Shown here: in pieces, positions 23,187-31,913 of the stretch
How positions within the stretch are numbered: position 1 is the first letter of the stretch
Layout: every line of letters starts with the position of its first letter
Assembly (NCBI RefSeq): GCF_039649665.1
Contig: NZ_JBDJAW010000010.1
Coordinates: forward strand, 1 to 64,000
Source of the DNA: Microbispora sp. ZYX-F-249
Lineage (GTDB): Bacteria; Actinomycetota; Actinomycetes; Streptosporangiales; Streptosporangiaceae
Reading direction: 5' to 3'
Length of the DNA stretch: 64,000 nucleotides
The notes under the pieces: model-generated
What the model saw: the letters and a program-made list of their open reading frames with translations, nothing else
Database searches by the model: none
Told to the model about the DNA's origin: nothing
Program-made: the position numbers and the translations under genes

Positions 23187-23767
23187 ACACCCCCGGGAAA
23201 GACCTGGAAAACAGCTGTGCCGCCGTCGCGCAGTTTGTTTCTGATCTCGTCTGTGAGGAGGTCCCAGTCGTGCACCTGTTCGGTCCGCGCGGAGACGTTC
23301 TCCTTCCCGCTCCCGTCGGGTGTGTAAAGAACTTCCACCACCCGCCTGACGCCACCCCGCGAAAAGCCCGGATTGAGCGATTCATACCTGGCTGTCACCC
23401 GCAGCAGCACATCGGAAAGAGCCGTGACCGCGTGGGAATCGGGCGAGGAGAGACCCTTCAGAAGCGGTGAATCCGCGGGGACCTGACACAGGTCGAGGAG
23501 AGCTCGATAGGTGTCCTGCTCGGGCTTACGAATTATCGATGCCATCTGCCGGGCAACCGTTTGGTACACGCTCGCGTCCTCGGCGTCGTCAGCGTCCATT
23601 ACGTCGGCCAGCGCGGATTCCACCGCTCTCACAAGGGGAGTCAGGGTCGTGATGGCCATCTTCCGGAAGGCGGGAGTGCCGACAGGGCGGCCGTCTCGGA
23701 GGATGCTGACAGCCTGCGCTAGAAGGTCCCGGAGTTTGTGAAGGTTGTCCGGATTTTGTCCGCCCAT
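23183..23767 (-). CDS. Hypothetical protein, first gene of the AAA operon
   Basis: A 194-residue soluble protein. I place the start at ATG 23767 because GAGGAGA lies just upstream; an upstream in-frame extension to 23848 has no such site. The N-terminal two thirds are helical (NLHKLRDLLAQAVSILRDG, TLTPLVRAVESALADVMDAD). The C-terminal third is beta-rich (RRVVEVLYTPDG, then GGTAVFQVFPGGV). No family is recognised. It overlaps the next gene by 4 bases, so expression is coupled along the operon. Confidence 0.65.
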   Translation of the reverse strand: MGGQNPDNLHKLRDLLAQAVSILRDGRPVGTPAFRKMAITTLTPLVRAVESALADVMDADDAEDASVYQTVARQMASIIRKPEQDTYRALLDLCQVPADSPLLKGLSSPDSHAVTALSDVLLRVTARYESLNPGFSRGGVRRVVEVLYTPDGSGKENVSARTEQVHDWDLLTDEIRNKLRDGGTAVFQVFPGGV

Positions 23768-24089
23768 TCTTCTCCTCAGGGCAAGTGCCACCGGGCGGCT
23801 TGTCGGCGCGTCAGAGTTCTGGCATTTGTCCACCGAACCCCACCCCAAATACTGACACGCCGGGCGACACGGGCCCAGTATGGAGCAGTGCCATCGAAGA
23901 TTCCAGAGGGATTACTGATTCGTCTGGTAGGACCGCTTTTCGGGAACGGCATAATTGATGTTTCCGGACATGCGGACCAATCCTGACTGAAGGTGGTCAG
24001 CCCTTTCGCCTGTCGGCTGGACCTACGGATAACCGCCCAACGAGCCATGGCGGACAACGGGAGTGCCCCCGATGTATGGACACCGGCTG
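23768..24089. other. Upstream region of the AAA operon and IS3 end
   Basis: No gene is seen. The part nearest 23767 should hold the leftward promoter. The last 45 bases (GTGCCCCCGATGTATGGACA and following) resemble the terminal sequence of an actinomycete IS3-type element. Confidence 0.35.
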
Positions 24090-24175
24090 TTATGCGACAG
24101 CCGGCGTTTTATCGGGCTGCTGCTCGTAGTCGATGGGACTGAGGGGTAGCCCAGGCTGGAGTTCCTCCGCATCGG
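24090..24175 (-). pseudogene. IS3-family transposase C-terminal scar
   Basis: The minus strand reads RRNSSLGY in one frame and, after a one-base shift, LSPIDYEQQPDKTPAVA then stop at 24090. IS3-family integrases end with RRHSSLGYLSPIDYE, so this is the extreme C-terminus with one frameshift. Nothing else of the transposase remains. It abuts the truncated EEP gene, whose 5' part is missing at this junction. Confidence 0.6.
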
Positions 24176-24182
24176 TGCCGGG

Positions 24183-24485
24183 GGATTCGACGCCGTACGC
24201 CGCGACGAGAGCGCCCACCGGCTCGGCGCGGTGCTGGCCGCCGAACCGCTCGATCGCATCCTTCTGCTCGGCGACCTCAACAGCACCGTCGACGACCGCG
24301 GGCTGGGCCCGGTCCTTGCACTGATGGCAGCCCCACCCCGCGATTTCGCCTTCAGTTGGCCGGCTCGCGCCCCGCTGGCACGTATCGACCAGATCCTGAC
24401 CCGCGCGATGACGGTGACCGACATCCACGCGCTGCCGAGAACGGGCAGCGACCACCTGCCGATCGCCGCCCATATCCGCCTCTGA
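24183..24485 (+). pseudogene. Endonuclease/exonuclease/phosphatase gene, 3' fragment
   Basis: About 100 codons of an EEP-superfamily enzyme: LLLGDLNSTVDD (metal site), LARIDQIL, and GSDHLPIAAHI at the end. These match the last catalytic blocks of the two complete EEP proteins at 46.6 and 51.8 kb (AGDFN, WRIDW, QSDHR). The N-terminal half is missing and the sequence starts at the IS3 scar. It was probably truncated by that insertion and a following deletion. Confidence 0.7.
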
Positions 24486-24525
24486 CCGGTACGGCAGGTC
24501 ATCCCCGGATCGACCCTCCGAGTGA

Positions 24526-26382
24526 TCACAGGTGCCAGCCGAGCAGGTTCCAGTGCCGGCAGAACCAGAGGAGGGCGACCAGTCCCGCCAGCACGACCAC
24601 CTGGTGGACGCGGGCCAGGACGCCCGCGTGCGGCCAAGCCTTCACAGTGGTGGCGATCCCGGCGACGGTGAGTGCGAGGACCAGCAGCGGCAGCACCAGG
24701 AGGACCTGGACGTTGGCCGGCACGCCGTACAGGATGCTCGTGTCGCCGGTCAGGACCAGCGTGAACAGCACCACGAACACCAGTCCGGCCGCGGCGGCGA
24801 GCCCGGTCAGGACACGCCCCGCGCGCCAGACACGCGGTACGGGACGCCTCTTGGCCCGGCGGACCACCGCGGCCACCGGCAGGCCGAGCACGGCGGTCAG
24901 GGCGGTGACGGCGAACAGCAGGACGATGACGACGTTGACCGGCGGGGTATCCCACCAGGAAACGTGTTGGTAGGCGGGGCCGTCCGTGGCCACGTAGGCG
25001 GCACCGCTCCCGCCGGTCACGAGCGCCAGCCGCTGCGTGCCGCCGTCCTGCTGATACAGCCCGGGCCCCAGCGGGCTCCATGTCGAGCCCCGGAAGATCA
25101 GCTTTCCGCCCTCCACCCGCAGCCGGGTGGCGCCGGTCAGGGCGACCACCTTCTCGATGCTGGACTCGGCGGACCGGGTGAGCTTGTAGAAGCCTTCGAC
25201 AGGCGTGACGGAAGCACCGCCCTCGGGCACGGCGCGCTTTCCGGGCAGGAAGCGGTCGAAGAAGGCGGGAATCATGTCGGTGAAGGCGTCGGCACCGCCC
25301 AGACCGTTCATGGAGACGAACAGGCCGAGGTCGGCGTCGGGCACCAGCAGCAACGCGCTCTGGAAGCCCTCCCAGCCACCGTCGTGCATGATCACGCGAT
25401 GTCCGTTGAGCGTCTGCTCCTTGAACCCGTGGGCGTACCCGTCGACGCGCGGATCGGCCGCGAACGACCGCCGGTGCATGAGCCGGGCCGTCGGCTCGTC
25501 GAGGATGCGCCGGTCGCCGAAGCGTCCGTTCCGCAGGTGGGCGATCATGAAGTGGGCCATGTCGCTCGCGGTGGCGCTGATCGATCCGTCGGGGGCGAGG
25601 TTGTCGAAGACGAACGGTTTGCGCCGATACGCCCCGCCCTCGTAGTCGTAGCTGCGCGCCAGGTCCGCGGCCAAGGGGGCGGGGACGGGCTCGGCGGCCG
25701 TGCTGTGCCGCATCGCGAGCGGGTCGAGGATGTGGTCGCGCACGTACTCGTCGTACGGCTGCCCGCTCACCCGCGACACGATGTATCCGGCCAGCGCCGC
25801 CCCATAGTTCGAGTACGCGGACACCTCGCCGGGCGGGCGCACCCGCGCGGGCATGTTGCCCGCGAGATAGTCCGCCAAGGGCGGCACGTCGTCCTTGCTC
25901 CGCGCCCCCACGCCGATCGTGCGGTCCTCGAACCCGGCCGTGTGGTCCATCAGATCCTGCAGCGTGATCGGCCGGGGGTAGGTCGCGGGGATCCGGACCG
26001 CGGTGAGGTAGCGGTTCACGTCCGCCTTCAGGTCCAGCTTGCCCTGCTGAACCTGCTGCATCACCGCGGTCCAGGTGAACAGCTTGGTGATCGAGGCGAT
26101 CCGGACCATCGAGGTGTCCGGGTCGAAGGGCCTGCGGTTCTCGACGTCGGCCAGTCCGTACCCCTTGCTGAAGAGCGTCTTCCCACCGCCCACCACCGAG
26201 ACGACCGCGCCCGGCACGTGGCCCGCCGCCAGCCCGTCCGCCATCGCGGCGTCGAAGAAGTCCGCCAGCGCACGTTCGTCCGGGATACCGGTAGCCGCCG
26301 CGGCAGGGGAGGCGACGCAGGGCGGCACGAGGATCATCAGCGCCGCGCACACCGCGGCGAGCATCGAACGGAAGACATACAC
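24526..26382 (-). CDS. Secreted serine hydrolase (beta-lactamase fold) with C-terminal membrane domain
   Basis: I place the start at GTG 26382, which has AGGAG 8 bases upstream and gives a clean signal peptide (MLAAVCAALMILVPP to ASPAAAA), 618 residues in all. The catalytic domain has the penicillin-binding-protein motifs S97-I-T-K100, Y190-S-N192 and a late HDGGWEG. About four transmembrane helices fill the last 150 residues, so the catalytic domain is tethered outside. Such proteins act as D-Ala-D-Ala peptidases, esterases or beta-lactam-interacting proteins; substrate unknown. It is transcribed away from a NarL-type two-component pair that may control it. Confidence 0.85.
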   Translation of the reverse strand: MYVFRSMLAAVCAALMILVPPCVASPAAAATGIPDERALADFFDAAMADGLAAGHVPGAVVSVVGGGKTLFSKGYGLADVENRRPFDPDTSMVRIASITKLFTWTAVMQQVQQGKLDLKADVNRYLTAVRIPATYPRPITLQDLMDHTAGFEDRTIGVGARSKDDVPPLADYLAGNMPARVRPPGEVSAYSNYGAALAGYIVSRVSGQPYDEYVRDHILDPLAMRHSTAAEPVPAPLAADLARSYDYEGGAYRRKPFVFDNLAPDGSISATASDMAHFMIAHLRNGRFGDRRILDEPTARLMHRRSFAADPRVDGYAHGFKEQTLNGHRVIMHDGGWEGFQSALLLVPDADLGLFVSMNGLGGADAFTDMIPAFFDRFLPGKRAVPEGGASVTPVEGFYKLTRSAESSIEKVVALTGATRLRVEGGKLIFRGSTWSPLGPGLYQQDGGTQRLALVTGGSGAAYVATDGPAYQHVSWWDTPPVNVVIVLLFAVTALTAVLGLPVAAVVRRAKRRPVPRVWRAGRVLTGLAAAAGLVFVVLFTLVLTGDTSILYGVPANVQVLLVLPLLVLALTVAGIATTVKAWPHAGVLARVHQVVVLAGLVALLWFCRHWNLLGWHL

Positions 26383-26537
26383 GGGACGACTCCTGACCTT
26401 GTCCAGGCCGTCCACGATGCGGCCGGCGAGGGTGCGGCCACATCGCCATCGCGGCCAGAGTCGTCTGCGACGAAAGTCGGAGACCGCCCGGCGTCCGGCA
26501 TCGACGCCGGTATGAGGTGGCGCGCCGCCGCCCTGGC

Positions 26538-26550
26538 TACGCTGAACCGA
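26538..26550 (+). promoter_or_regulatory. Leaderless promoter of the histidine kinase
   Basis: TACGCT (26538-26543, TANNNT-type -10) sits 6 bases before the ATG at 26550, and there is no ribosome site. This is the geometry of leaderless actinobacterial transcripts. Confidence 0.5.
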
Positions 26551-27701
26551 TGCTGTCGTACCGCGCGGCGCTGCGGCGGGTGGCCCCGCTCGGGCCACAC
26601 GCGATCAGCGCGGCCTCCATGGCGCTCTGCCTGTTCCTCACCGTCCTGGCGGTCAAGACGCCGTGGGCGCCGCTGCCGCGACCCGTCATCGCCGCCGCCG
26701 GGCTGGCGGGCACGGGTGCGGTGTGGTTCCGGGACCGGTGGCCGGTCGCGGTGGCCGTCGCCGGAGCGGGCGCGTACGTGCTGTCGGGCAATCCTGGGCC
26801 GCTGCTGATCAGCCTGTTCTCCGGCGCGGGCACGCGCTTCCCGGCGCTGGCGGCCATCGGCATGGCGGGGTTCCTGGCCCAGCAGTGGGTGGACGGCGGC
26901 CGGTTGGGCACGGACGCGCTGATCGCGGCGCTGACCGCCACCGGGGTCACGCTGGCGGCGGGCGCGTACGTCAGCACCCGCCGCGAGCTGACCCGATCAC
27001 TGCGCGAGCGCGCCGAACGCGCCGAGACCGAGCAGCGTCTACGCAACGAGCAGGCGCGGTTAGCTGAGCGCGGCCGGATCGCCCGGGAGATGCACGACGT
27101 GCTCGCGCACAAGATAACGCTCATCTCGCTGCACGCCGGCGGCCTGGAGGTGAACGCCGGCGCAGCGCCGGAGCGCGTCGAGCGGGAGGCGGCGCTGATC
27201 AGGGTCAGCGCGCAGGAGGCGCTCGAAGAGCTGCGCAAGATCCTCGGCGTGCTGCGCGCCGGGCGGGGCGATGACGACGACGGCTTCCCCGACCTGCGGC
27301 GGCTGGTGGACTCCTGGGTATCGGCCGGCGGGACCGTCACCCTGCACGGCGACATCGGCACGTGGCCATTGGAGACGGCCAGGGCCGCGCATCGCCTCGT
27401 CCAGGAGGGCCTGACCAATGCGCACAAGCACGCCCAAGGCGCCCCGGTCACGGTCACGGCCACCGGGAGCAGGGAAGACGGCGTCGTGATCGCGGTCGCC
27501 AACGGACGATCGCCCCAGCCGAGTACGGAGACCGGCGCCGGGGTCGGACTGGTGGGCCTGGCGGAGCGTTTCCGGCTTATCGGCGGAACGGTGCACGGCG
27601 GGCCGGACGATGCGGGAGGCTGGCGTCTCGAGGGCCGGCTGCCGTGGCACGCCGCGGACGCATCGCCGAGGGAATCACATGATCAGGACACTGCTGGTTG
27701 A
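26550..27701 (+). CDS. NarL-type sensor histidine kinase
   Basis: A membrane sensor kinase of 383 residues. Five or so N-terminal transmembrane helices (to about 150) have no extracytoplasmic domain. The HisKA_3 dimerisation segment follows (RGRIAREMHDVLAHKITLIS, phospho-acceptor H182), then a HATPase domain with NAHKHAQG and GAGVGLVGLAERF. Architecture and length fit the DesK/LiaS-like group that senses envelope stress. The start is ATG 26550, with a -10 box adjacent and no Shine-Dalgarno. It overlaps its response regulator by 23 bases and is divergent from the serine hydrolase, a plausible target. Confidence 0.9.
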   Translation: MLSYRAALRRVAPLGPHAISAASMALCLFLTVLAVKTPWAPLPRPVIAAAGLAGTGAVWFRDRWPVAVAVAGAGAYVLSGNPGPLLISLFSGAGTRFPALAAIGMAGFLAQQWVDGGRLGTDALIAALTATGVTLAAGAYVSTRRELTRSLRERAERAETEQRLRNEQARLAERGRIAREMHDVLAHKITLISLHAGGLEVNAGAAPERVEREAALIRVSAQEALEELRKILGVLRAGRGDDDDGFPDLRRLVDSWVSAGGTVTLHGDIGTWPLETARAAHRLVQEGLTNAHKHAQGAPVTVTATGSREDGVVIAVANGRSPQPSTETGAGVGLVGLAERFRLIGGTVHGGPDDAGGWRLEGRLPWHAADASPRESHDQDTAG

Positions 27702-28332
27702 CGACGAGTCGCTGATCCGCGCGGGGCTGCGGTTCATCATCGAGTCCGCACCCGACGTGGAGGTCGTGGGCGAGGCCGAGGACGGCATCCAGGCCGTCGA
27801 CGCGGTCCGCCGCCTCCGGCCCGACGTGGTCCTGATGGACGTCAGGATGCCCCGGTACGACGGCCTGGCCGCCACCGGGGCCATCCGCCGGCTCTCCCGG
27901 GCACCCGCGGTGATCATCCTCACCACGTTCGACAGCGACGAGCACGTTTTCACCGCACTGGAGGCGGGAGCCTGCGGGTTCCTGCTCAAGGACACCTCGC
28001 CGCACGACCTGATCCGGGCGATCCGTCTCGCGCACGGCGGTGACTCGATGCTGTCCCCGCAGGTCACTCGGCGGCTGATCCACCGGCTCACCACCGACCA
28101 GCCCATTCGGCGCCGCCGTGACGCGCTCGCCCGGCTGGAGACCCTGACCGGCCGCGAGCGCGAGGTGCTCGTCGAGGTCGGGCTCGGCCGCTCCAACACC
28201 GAGATCGCAGCCCGCCTGAACATGAGCGAGGCCACGGTCAAGAGCCACATCTCCCACCTGTTCGACAAGCTCGCCGTCACGAACCGCGTACAGGTGGCCA
28301 TCGCCGCCTACCGCGCCGGTCTGGTCGACTGA
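27679..28332 (+). CDS. NarL/LuxR-family response regulator
   Basis: A 217-residue regulator beginning MIRTLLVDDESLI. The receiver domain has D8-D9, phospho-acceptor D54 (VLMDVRMP) and the switch lysine in LKDTSP. The LuxR-type HTH is near the C-terminus (LTGREREVLVEVGLGRSNTE, then SEATVKSHISHLF). The ATG at 27679 lies within the kinase gene, 23 bases before its stop, following GAGGGAATC. A perfect hairpin at 28409-28438 ends the pair. Confidence 0.92.
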   Translation: MIRTLLVDDESLIRAGLRFIIESAPDVEVVGEAEDGIQAVDAVRRLRPDVVLMDVRMPRYDGLAATGAIRRLSRAPAVIILTTFDSDEHVFTALEAGACGFLLKDTSPHDLIRAIRLAHGGDSMLSPQVTRRLIHRLTTDQPIRRRRDALARLETLTGREREVLVEVGLGRSNTEIAARLNMSEATVKSHISHLFDKLAVTNRVQVAIAAYRAGLVD

Positions 28333-28408
28333 CCCAGACAGGCCCCACCGCGAATTCCGCGACCCCGCCCGGCATGGCCGTGACGGACGCCACGGAGAGC
28401 TTGACCGT

Positions 28409-28438
28409 GGGTGACGGCGATCGGGATCGCCGTCACCC
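28409..28438. terminator. Bidirectional hairpin between convergent genes
   Basis: GGGTGACGGCGATC (28409-28422) pairs perfectly with 28425-28438 (14 bp; tight loop). It lies between the response regulator stop (28332) and the convergent secreted-protein stop (28452), so it can serve both. Confidence 0.65.
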
Positions 28439-28451
28439 GGTCGTCGGGACG

Positions 28452-30236
28452 CTACGCGTCCGGCTGGAGGACGGTGACCACGTGGCTGGTGTTCGCCGAT
28501 CTGATGACCGAGTTCCCGACCAGCGTGACGATGTACGTGTGCTCCCCGGCCGTGGCCGGCGTGTCGGCGAAGCCGAACGACCCGTCGGCGGCGGGGGCCA
28601 CCTTTGGCAGGGCTTTCGAGGTGACGGTGCCGTCCGGGCCGACGACCTTGCGCGAGACGATGATCGTCGTTCGCGGGAAGGAGACGCCGTCGGCGCCGAA
28701 GGTTCCGCTGAAGTCCAGTCGCTCGCCGACGGCGCCCGTCGCCGGTCCGGTCACGGTGAGCACCGGCTGGTACGGGGCCACCGTGACGGTCGCCGAGGCG
28801 CCGTGACCGTCGAACCATGAGTTGCCGGGCCAGTACACCTGATACCGGAACGTCCCGCTGGAGGGTGGCGTGTCGGTGAACTCATAGGTTCCGTCCGCCG
28901 CCGTGGTGATCTCCTGGTAGGGCCTGTAGGTGCCGTCGGGGAGCCAGCGGTACAGCTCGAGCGTCTGTACGCCGGGCGGCGACCCGGTGCTCAGCGTGAG
29001 CCGTCCGCTGAAGGTCGACTGCGTGAGCGCGGTCGCCGCGGCGGGAGCCGTCAAGGTCAGCGAGGAGGAGTGGTAGGGCGAAGGCGGCAGCCGCCACAGG
29101 TGCATCCGCCCGGTGCCGGGGTCCTTCAGCACCGCCCAGGTGTATATGCCGTGGAAGGCGATGCTGCCCGCGATCAACGCCTTCCCCTGGTGGCCGGCCT
29201 CGTAGATCACCTCCGCCGTGGCCGGGTCGTACACCACGAGCTTGGCCGAGTCACCCGCGGAGGAGTTCCAGCCACCCACGACATAGGCGCCGTCCGGACT
29301 GGCCGCGACAGCGGCGGGGACATCGTGCTCGCTCGACCCGCCGCCGTCGTAGGCACGGGCCTGAGTCAGGGTCGTGGTGTCCCAGGCGTCGAACCGGTGG
29401 GTGTCGGCGAGCGCCGTCAGCGCCGCCGAGGTGTCCCCGTCGACGGCGAGATCCCGCAGGAGCGGCAGCCCGTCCGCGTCTCCGCGTATCTCGCCGCGCG
29501 GGATGCCGGGGGTGGTGTTGACGTCGTACACCCTGACCACGGCGGGACTGACTCCCGGCTCCCCGGCCACCAGCGTGGCCCCGCCGACGGCGACCAGCGG
29601 AGGCCGTGTCGTGGCCGGCCCGACGCGGACGGGGGCGGATGGTGCCGTCGCCGACGCGATGAGATGGACGACACCTCCCTCTCCCGCTTCGCCGCACCCG
29701 TATCCGATCCACAGCCGGTCGTGGGACTGCGCCAGGGTCGACGGGCACGGGTATGCGGTGAGATCGAAACGCCGGGTGATGGCGACCGTTACGGGGTCGA
29801 TCTCGATCAGCTCATTCGAATCGCGCAGCGCCGCGTACACCTTCCTGGCACCGTCCGATACGGACAGGGCGACGGCGCCGGACAGGCCGCCGATCGTGCC
29901 GATGGGCCGGCCGTCGTAGGACGCGACCACGATCCGGTCGTCGGCGGCGACGAAGACCTTGCCACCGCCCGCCACCACGTCTCCGCCCCTCCCCGCGACG
30001 ACACCGAGGTCACCGACGACACCGAGGTCACCGACGACACCGAGGTCACCGACGACCCCGGCGGCCGCGGCGGCGGGCGACTGAGCGACGAGCAGGCCCG
30101 CCGTCACGAGCAGGGATCCTGCCAAGGCGACTAATCGGCGGGATAGAGGAGCACGGCCAGAGGTCGATGGGCGCACATGCACTCCGTTCTGGATGTGGCG
30201 AGAAGCGAGCGCCCTGACGTGACTTGAGCAGCTCAC
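28452..30236 (-). CDS. Secreted beta-propeller and Ig-like repeat protein
   Basis: About 594 residues, exported: RRLVALAGSLLVTAGLLVAQ then SPAAAAA. The mature protein starts with a short GVVGDL repeat, then a YncE/WD-like propeller (about 85-370; blades such as VYAALRDSNELIEIDPVT and LVVYDPATAEVIYEAG). Two Ig-like or carboxypeptidase-regulatory-like beta domains follow (about 385-490 and 495-590, the second with VTGPATGAVGERLDFSG). It is probably a surface-binding protein of unknown ligand. The start is unsure: GTG 30236 leaves a long pre-signal extension, and GTG codons about 18-20 codons later also fit. Confidence 0.75.
   Translation of the reverse strand: MSCSSHVRALASRHIQNGVHVRPSTSGRAPLSRRLVALAGSLLVTAGLLVAQSPAAAAAGVVGDLGVVGDLGVVGDLGVVAGRGGDVVAGGGKVFVAADDRIVVASYDGRPIGTIGGLSGAVALSVSDGARKVYAALRDSNELIEIDPVTVAITRRFDLTAYPCPSTLAQSHDRLWIGYGCGEAGEGGVVHLIASATAPSAPVRVGPATTRPPLVAVGGATLVAGEPGVSPAVVRVYDVNTTPGIPRGEIRGDADGLPLLRDLAVDGDTSAALTALADTHRFDAWDTTTLTQARAYDGGGSSEHDVPAAVAASPDGAYVVGGWNSSAGDSAKLVVYDPATAEVIYEAGHQGKALIAGSIAFHGIYTWAVLKDPGTGRMHLWRLPPSPYHSSSLTLTAPAAATALTQSTFSGRLTLSTGSPPGVQTLELYRWLPDGTYRPYQEITTAADGTYEFTDTPPSSGTFRYQVYWPGNSWFDGHGASATVTVAPYQPVLTVTGPATGAVGERLDFSGTFGADGVSFPRTTIIVSRKVVGPDGTVTSKALPKVAPAADGSFGFADTPATAGEHTYIVTLVGNSVIRSANTSHVVTVLQPDA
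30001..30054. repeat. Three 18-bp tandem repeats coding GVVGDL
   Basis: The 18-base unit ACACCGAGGTCACCGACG occurs three times without change, in frame, just after the signal-peptide region of the secreted protein. Perfect copies imply recent slippage; the copy number may vary between strains. Confidence 0.9.
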
Positions 30237-30351
30237 TTCCGCTGATGATCTCCGTCAATCGAACGTATATTCGCATAGTGCAGCACTGTCGTCCAGAGCA
30301 CACCGAGCTCACATCAGCGCGATCCGCGCATTTTCGAGAGCCGGTCTCGCA

Positions 30352-30948
30352 TCAGTCGTCGGCGGCGACGAGCAGCGAGAGGACACCGGCCATGCGGTCG
30401 ATGAGGATCAGTTCGTGGAAGTCGGTGTGGACTCCGCCCCAGTCGTGGAAGGCCTCGTGGCCGAGGTCCTCGAGTCGATATCGGCTCGTCGCCGCCGCGA
30501 GCGGCAGGTAGACCTCTCGTTCCAGGCGAACGGCCAAGTCAGGGGGAAGTTCCCCGTACTGTCCGGCCCATCCGCGCAGGAGCCCGTTCGCGTGCTCCTC
30601 ATCGATCTGGATATATCGGGCCGGGGTGATGTGCCGCAGCCAGTAGGGCCCATGCCGTAGTCCTTCGGGCTCTACGCCTCCTCCCGCATAGTCGTCGCGG
30701 AAGGCCGTATGGCCGATCAATGCCGTCAGCAACCAGTCGTCGCCGGGATCGGAGCGAGGCAGATCGAATCGCTTGATGTCCACCCATCGGAACGCATGCC
30801 CGGCCGGAACGTCGAAGCGGAAGCTACGAAAGTTGACGAAGGTCTGATCCCGGTAGGCGAGAGTTTCCGACACCTCGCAACGATAAGACCGGCCGGACAG
30901 CCAGTAGAGGGCAGTCCACGTCCCGGCAGAGCCGGACGCGTCCCGCAC
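30352..30948 (-). CDS. Hypothetical protein
   Basis: A 198-residue soluble protein of unrecognised family, rich in aromatic residues (ALYWLSGRSYRCEV, HAFRWVDIKRFDLPRSDPGD). The C-terminal helical part contains a histidine cluster (EAFHDWGGVHTDFHELILID) that could bind metal. The GTG at 30948 follows CGGAGA. It lies 42 bases beyond the XRE gene on the same strand and may be co-transcribed with it. Confidence 0.65.
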   Translation of the reverse strand: MRDASGSAGTWTALYWLSGRSYRCEVSETLAYRDQTFVNFRSFRFDVPAGHAFRWVDIKRFDLPRSDPGDDWLLTALIGHTAFRDDYAGGGVEPEGLRHGPYWLRHITPARYIQIDEEHANGLLRGWAGQYGELPPDLAVRLEREVYLPLAAATSRYRLEDLGHEAFHDWGGVHTDFHELILIDRMAGVLSLLVAADD

Positions 30949-30990
30949 GCGGATCTCCGCCGCCCGCCCAGCGATGTGAGCGGATGTGGT

Positions 30991-31794
30991 TCACCACGAG
31001 ACGAGCTCGGCCAGTGCGGCGCCGGTCGCCTCGTCGGCCGGGAGGAATGCTTCCAGTCGCAGTTCGGCGATGGTGACGTCGGTGGCCGTACCGAAGTGAG
31101 TGAGTGTGGTGATCAGCCGGAGTTCCCGGCTGTCCGGGTCGCTCGTGCGGAGCTGCAGCGGCACCGCGAAGCCGAGGTGATGCGGCGGCAGGTGCCGTGG
31201 ACGCGGTGGCGCCAGGTCGGCGAGTTCCGCGGCGAGGCGGCGGAGCCGATCGCTCGGATTGCGCAGGCTCTCGGCTTGGACGCGGTCGATGATGTGCCAT
31301 GCCCACTCGTCGAGGTTGACGATGCGCGGCGCGAGACCTCGCGGATGGAGCAGGACCTTGGGGACGCTCGCCGGTGGGGCGAGCAGGGCCGGGTCGACTC
31401 CCCTGGTGATCATGTGGAATCCGGCGTTGGCCGACACGAGATCGCCGTGCCGGTCGACGATCACGGCCGGGTACGGCAGGTGGCCGTGCAGGACGCGATC
31501 GAGGGCGGTCCTGACCGGCGCCAGCTGGGGATCGTCCAGGTCGGTCTGTGGGTACGCGGGCGCGTATCCCGCGGCGAGGAGCAGTTCGTTGCGTTCGCGG
31601 ATCGGCACCTCCAGCGACTCGGCCAGCCGTATGATCATCGACCGGCCCGGGGTCGAGCGTCCGCTCTCGATGAAGCTGACGTGCCGTTGGGTGGTGCCGG
31701 CGCGCACCGCCAGTTCGAGTTGGCTGACGCGCCGGCGGGTGCGCCACGTGCGCAACGCACCCGCGAGTCCGCCGCTCGCCGATTCGGTGATCAT
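30991..31794 (-). CDS. XRE regulator with MmyB-like ligand domain
   Basis: A 267-residue regulator. The HTH lies at about 12-70 (RVSQLELAVRAGTTQRHVSF, IESGRSTPGRSM). A C-terminal MmyB-type domain (about 110-260) has the usual PYPAVIVDRHGDLVSANAGF and DEWAWHIIDRVQAE blocks. MmyB-like domains bind small lipids or metabolites. The start is ATG 31794 because AGGAG lies just upstream. It is divergent from the SnoaL-like gene 119 bases away, the classic arrangement for local control. Confidence 0.85.
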   Translation of the reverse strand: MITESASGGLAGALRTWRTRRRVSQLELAVRAGTTQRHVSFIESGRSTPGRSMIIRLAESLEVPIRERNELLLAAGYAPAYPQTDLDDPQLAPVRTALDRVLHGHLPYPAVIVDRHGDLVSANAGFHMITRGVDPALLAPPASVPKVLLHPRGLAPRIVNLDEWAWHIIDRVQAESLRNPSDRLRRLAAELADLAPPRPRHLPPHHLGFAVPLQLRTSDPDSRELRLITTLTHFGTATDVTIAELRLEAFLPADEATGAALAELVSW

Positions 31795-31913
31795 TGCTCC
31801 TGTGTACCGGGTTCGGCGCCGGCGGGCGATTCCCTGCGGGGAATTGTGGCGGTGCGCCGGGCGCAGCAAGGTCGTGGTCGCGAACCACTCTCCACGACCA
31901 CCGAAGGATCACC

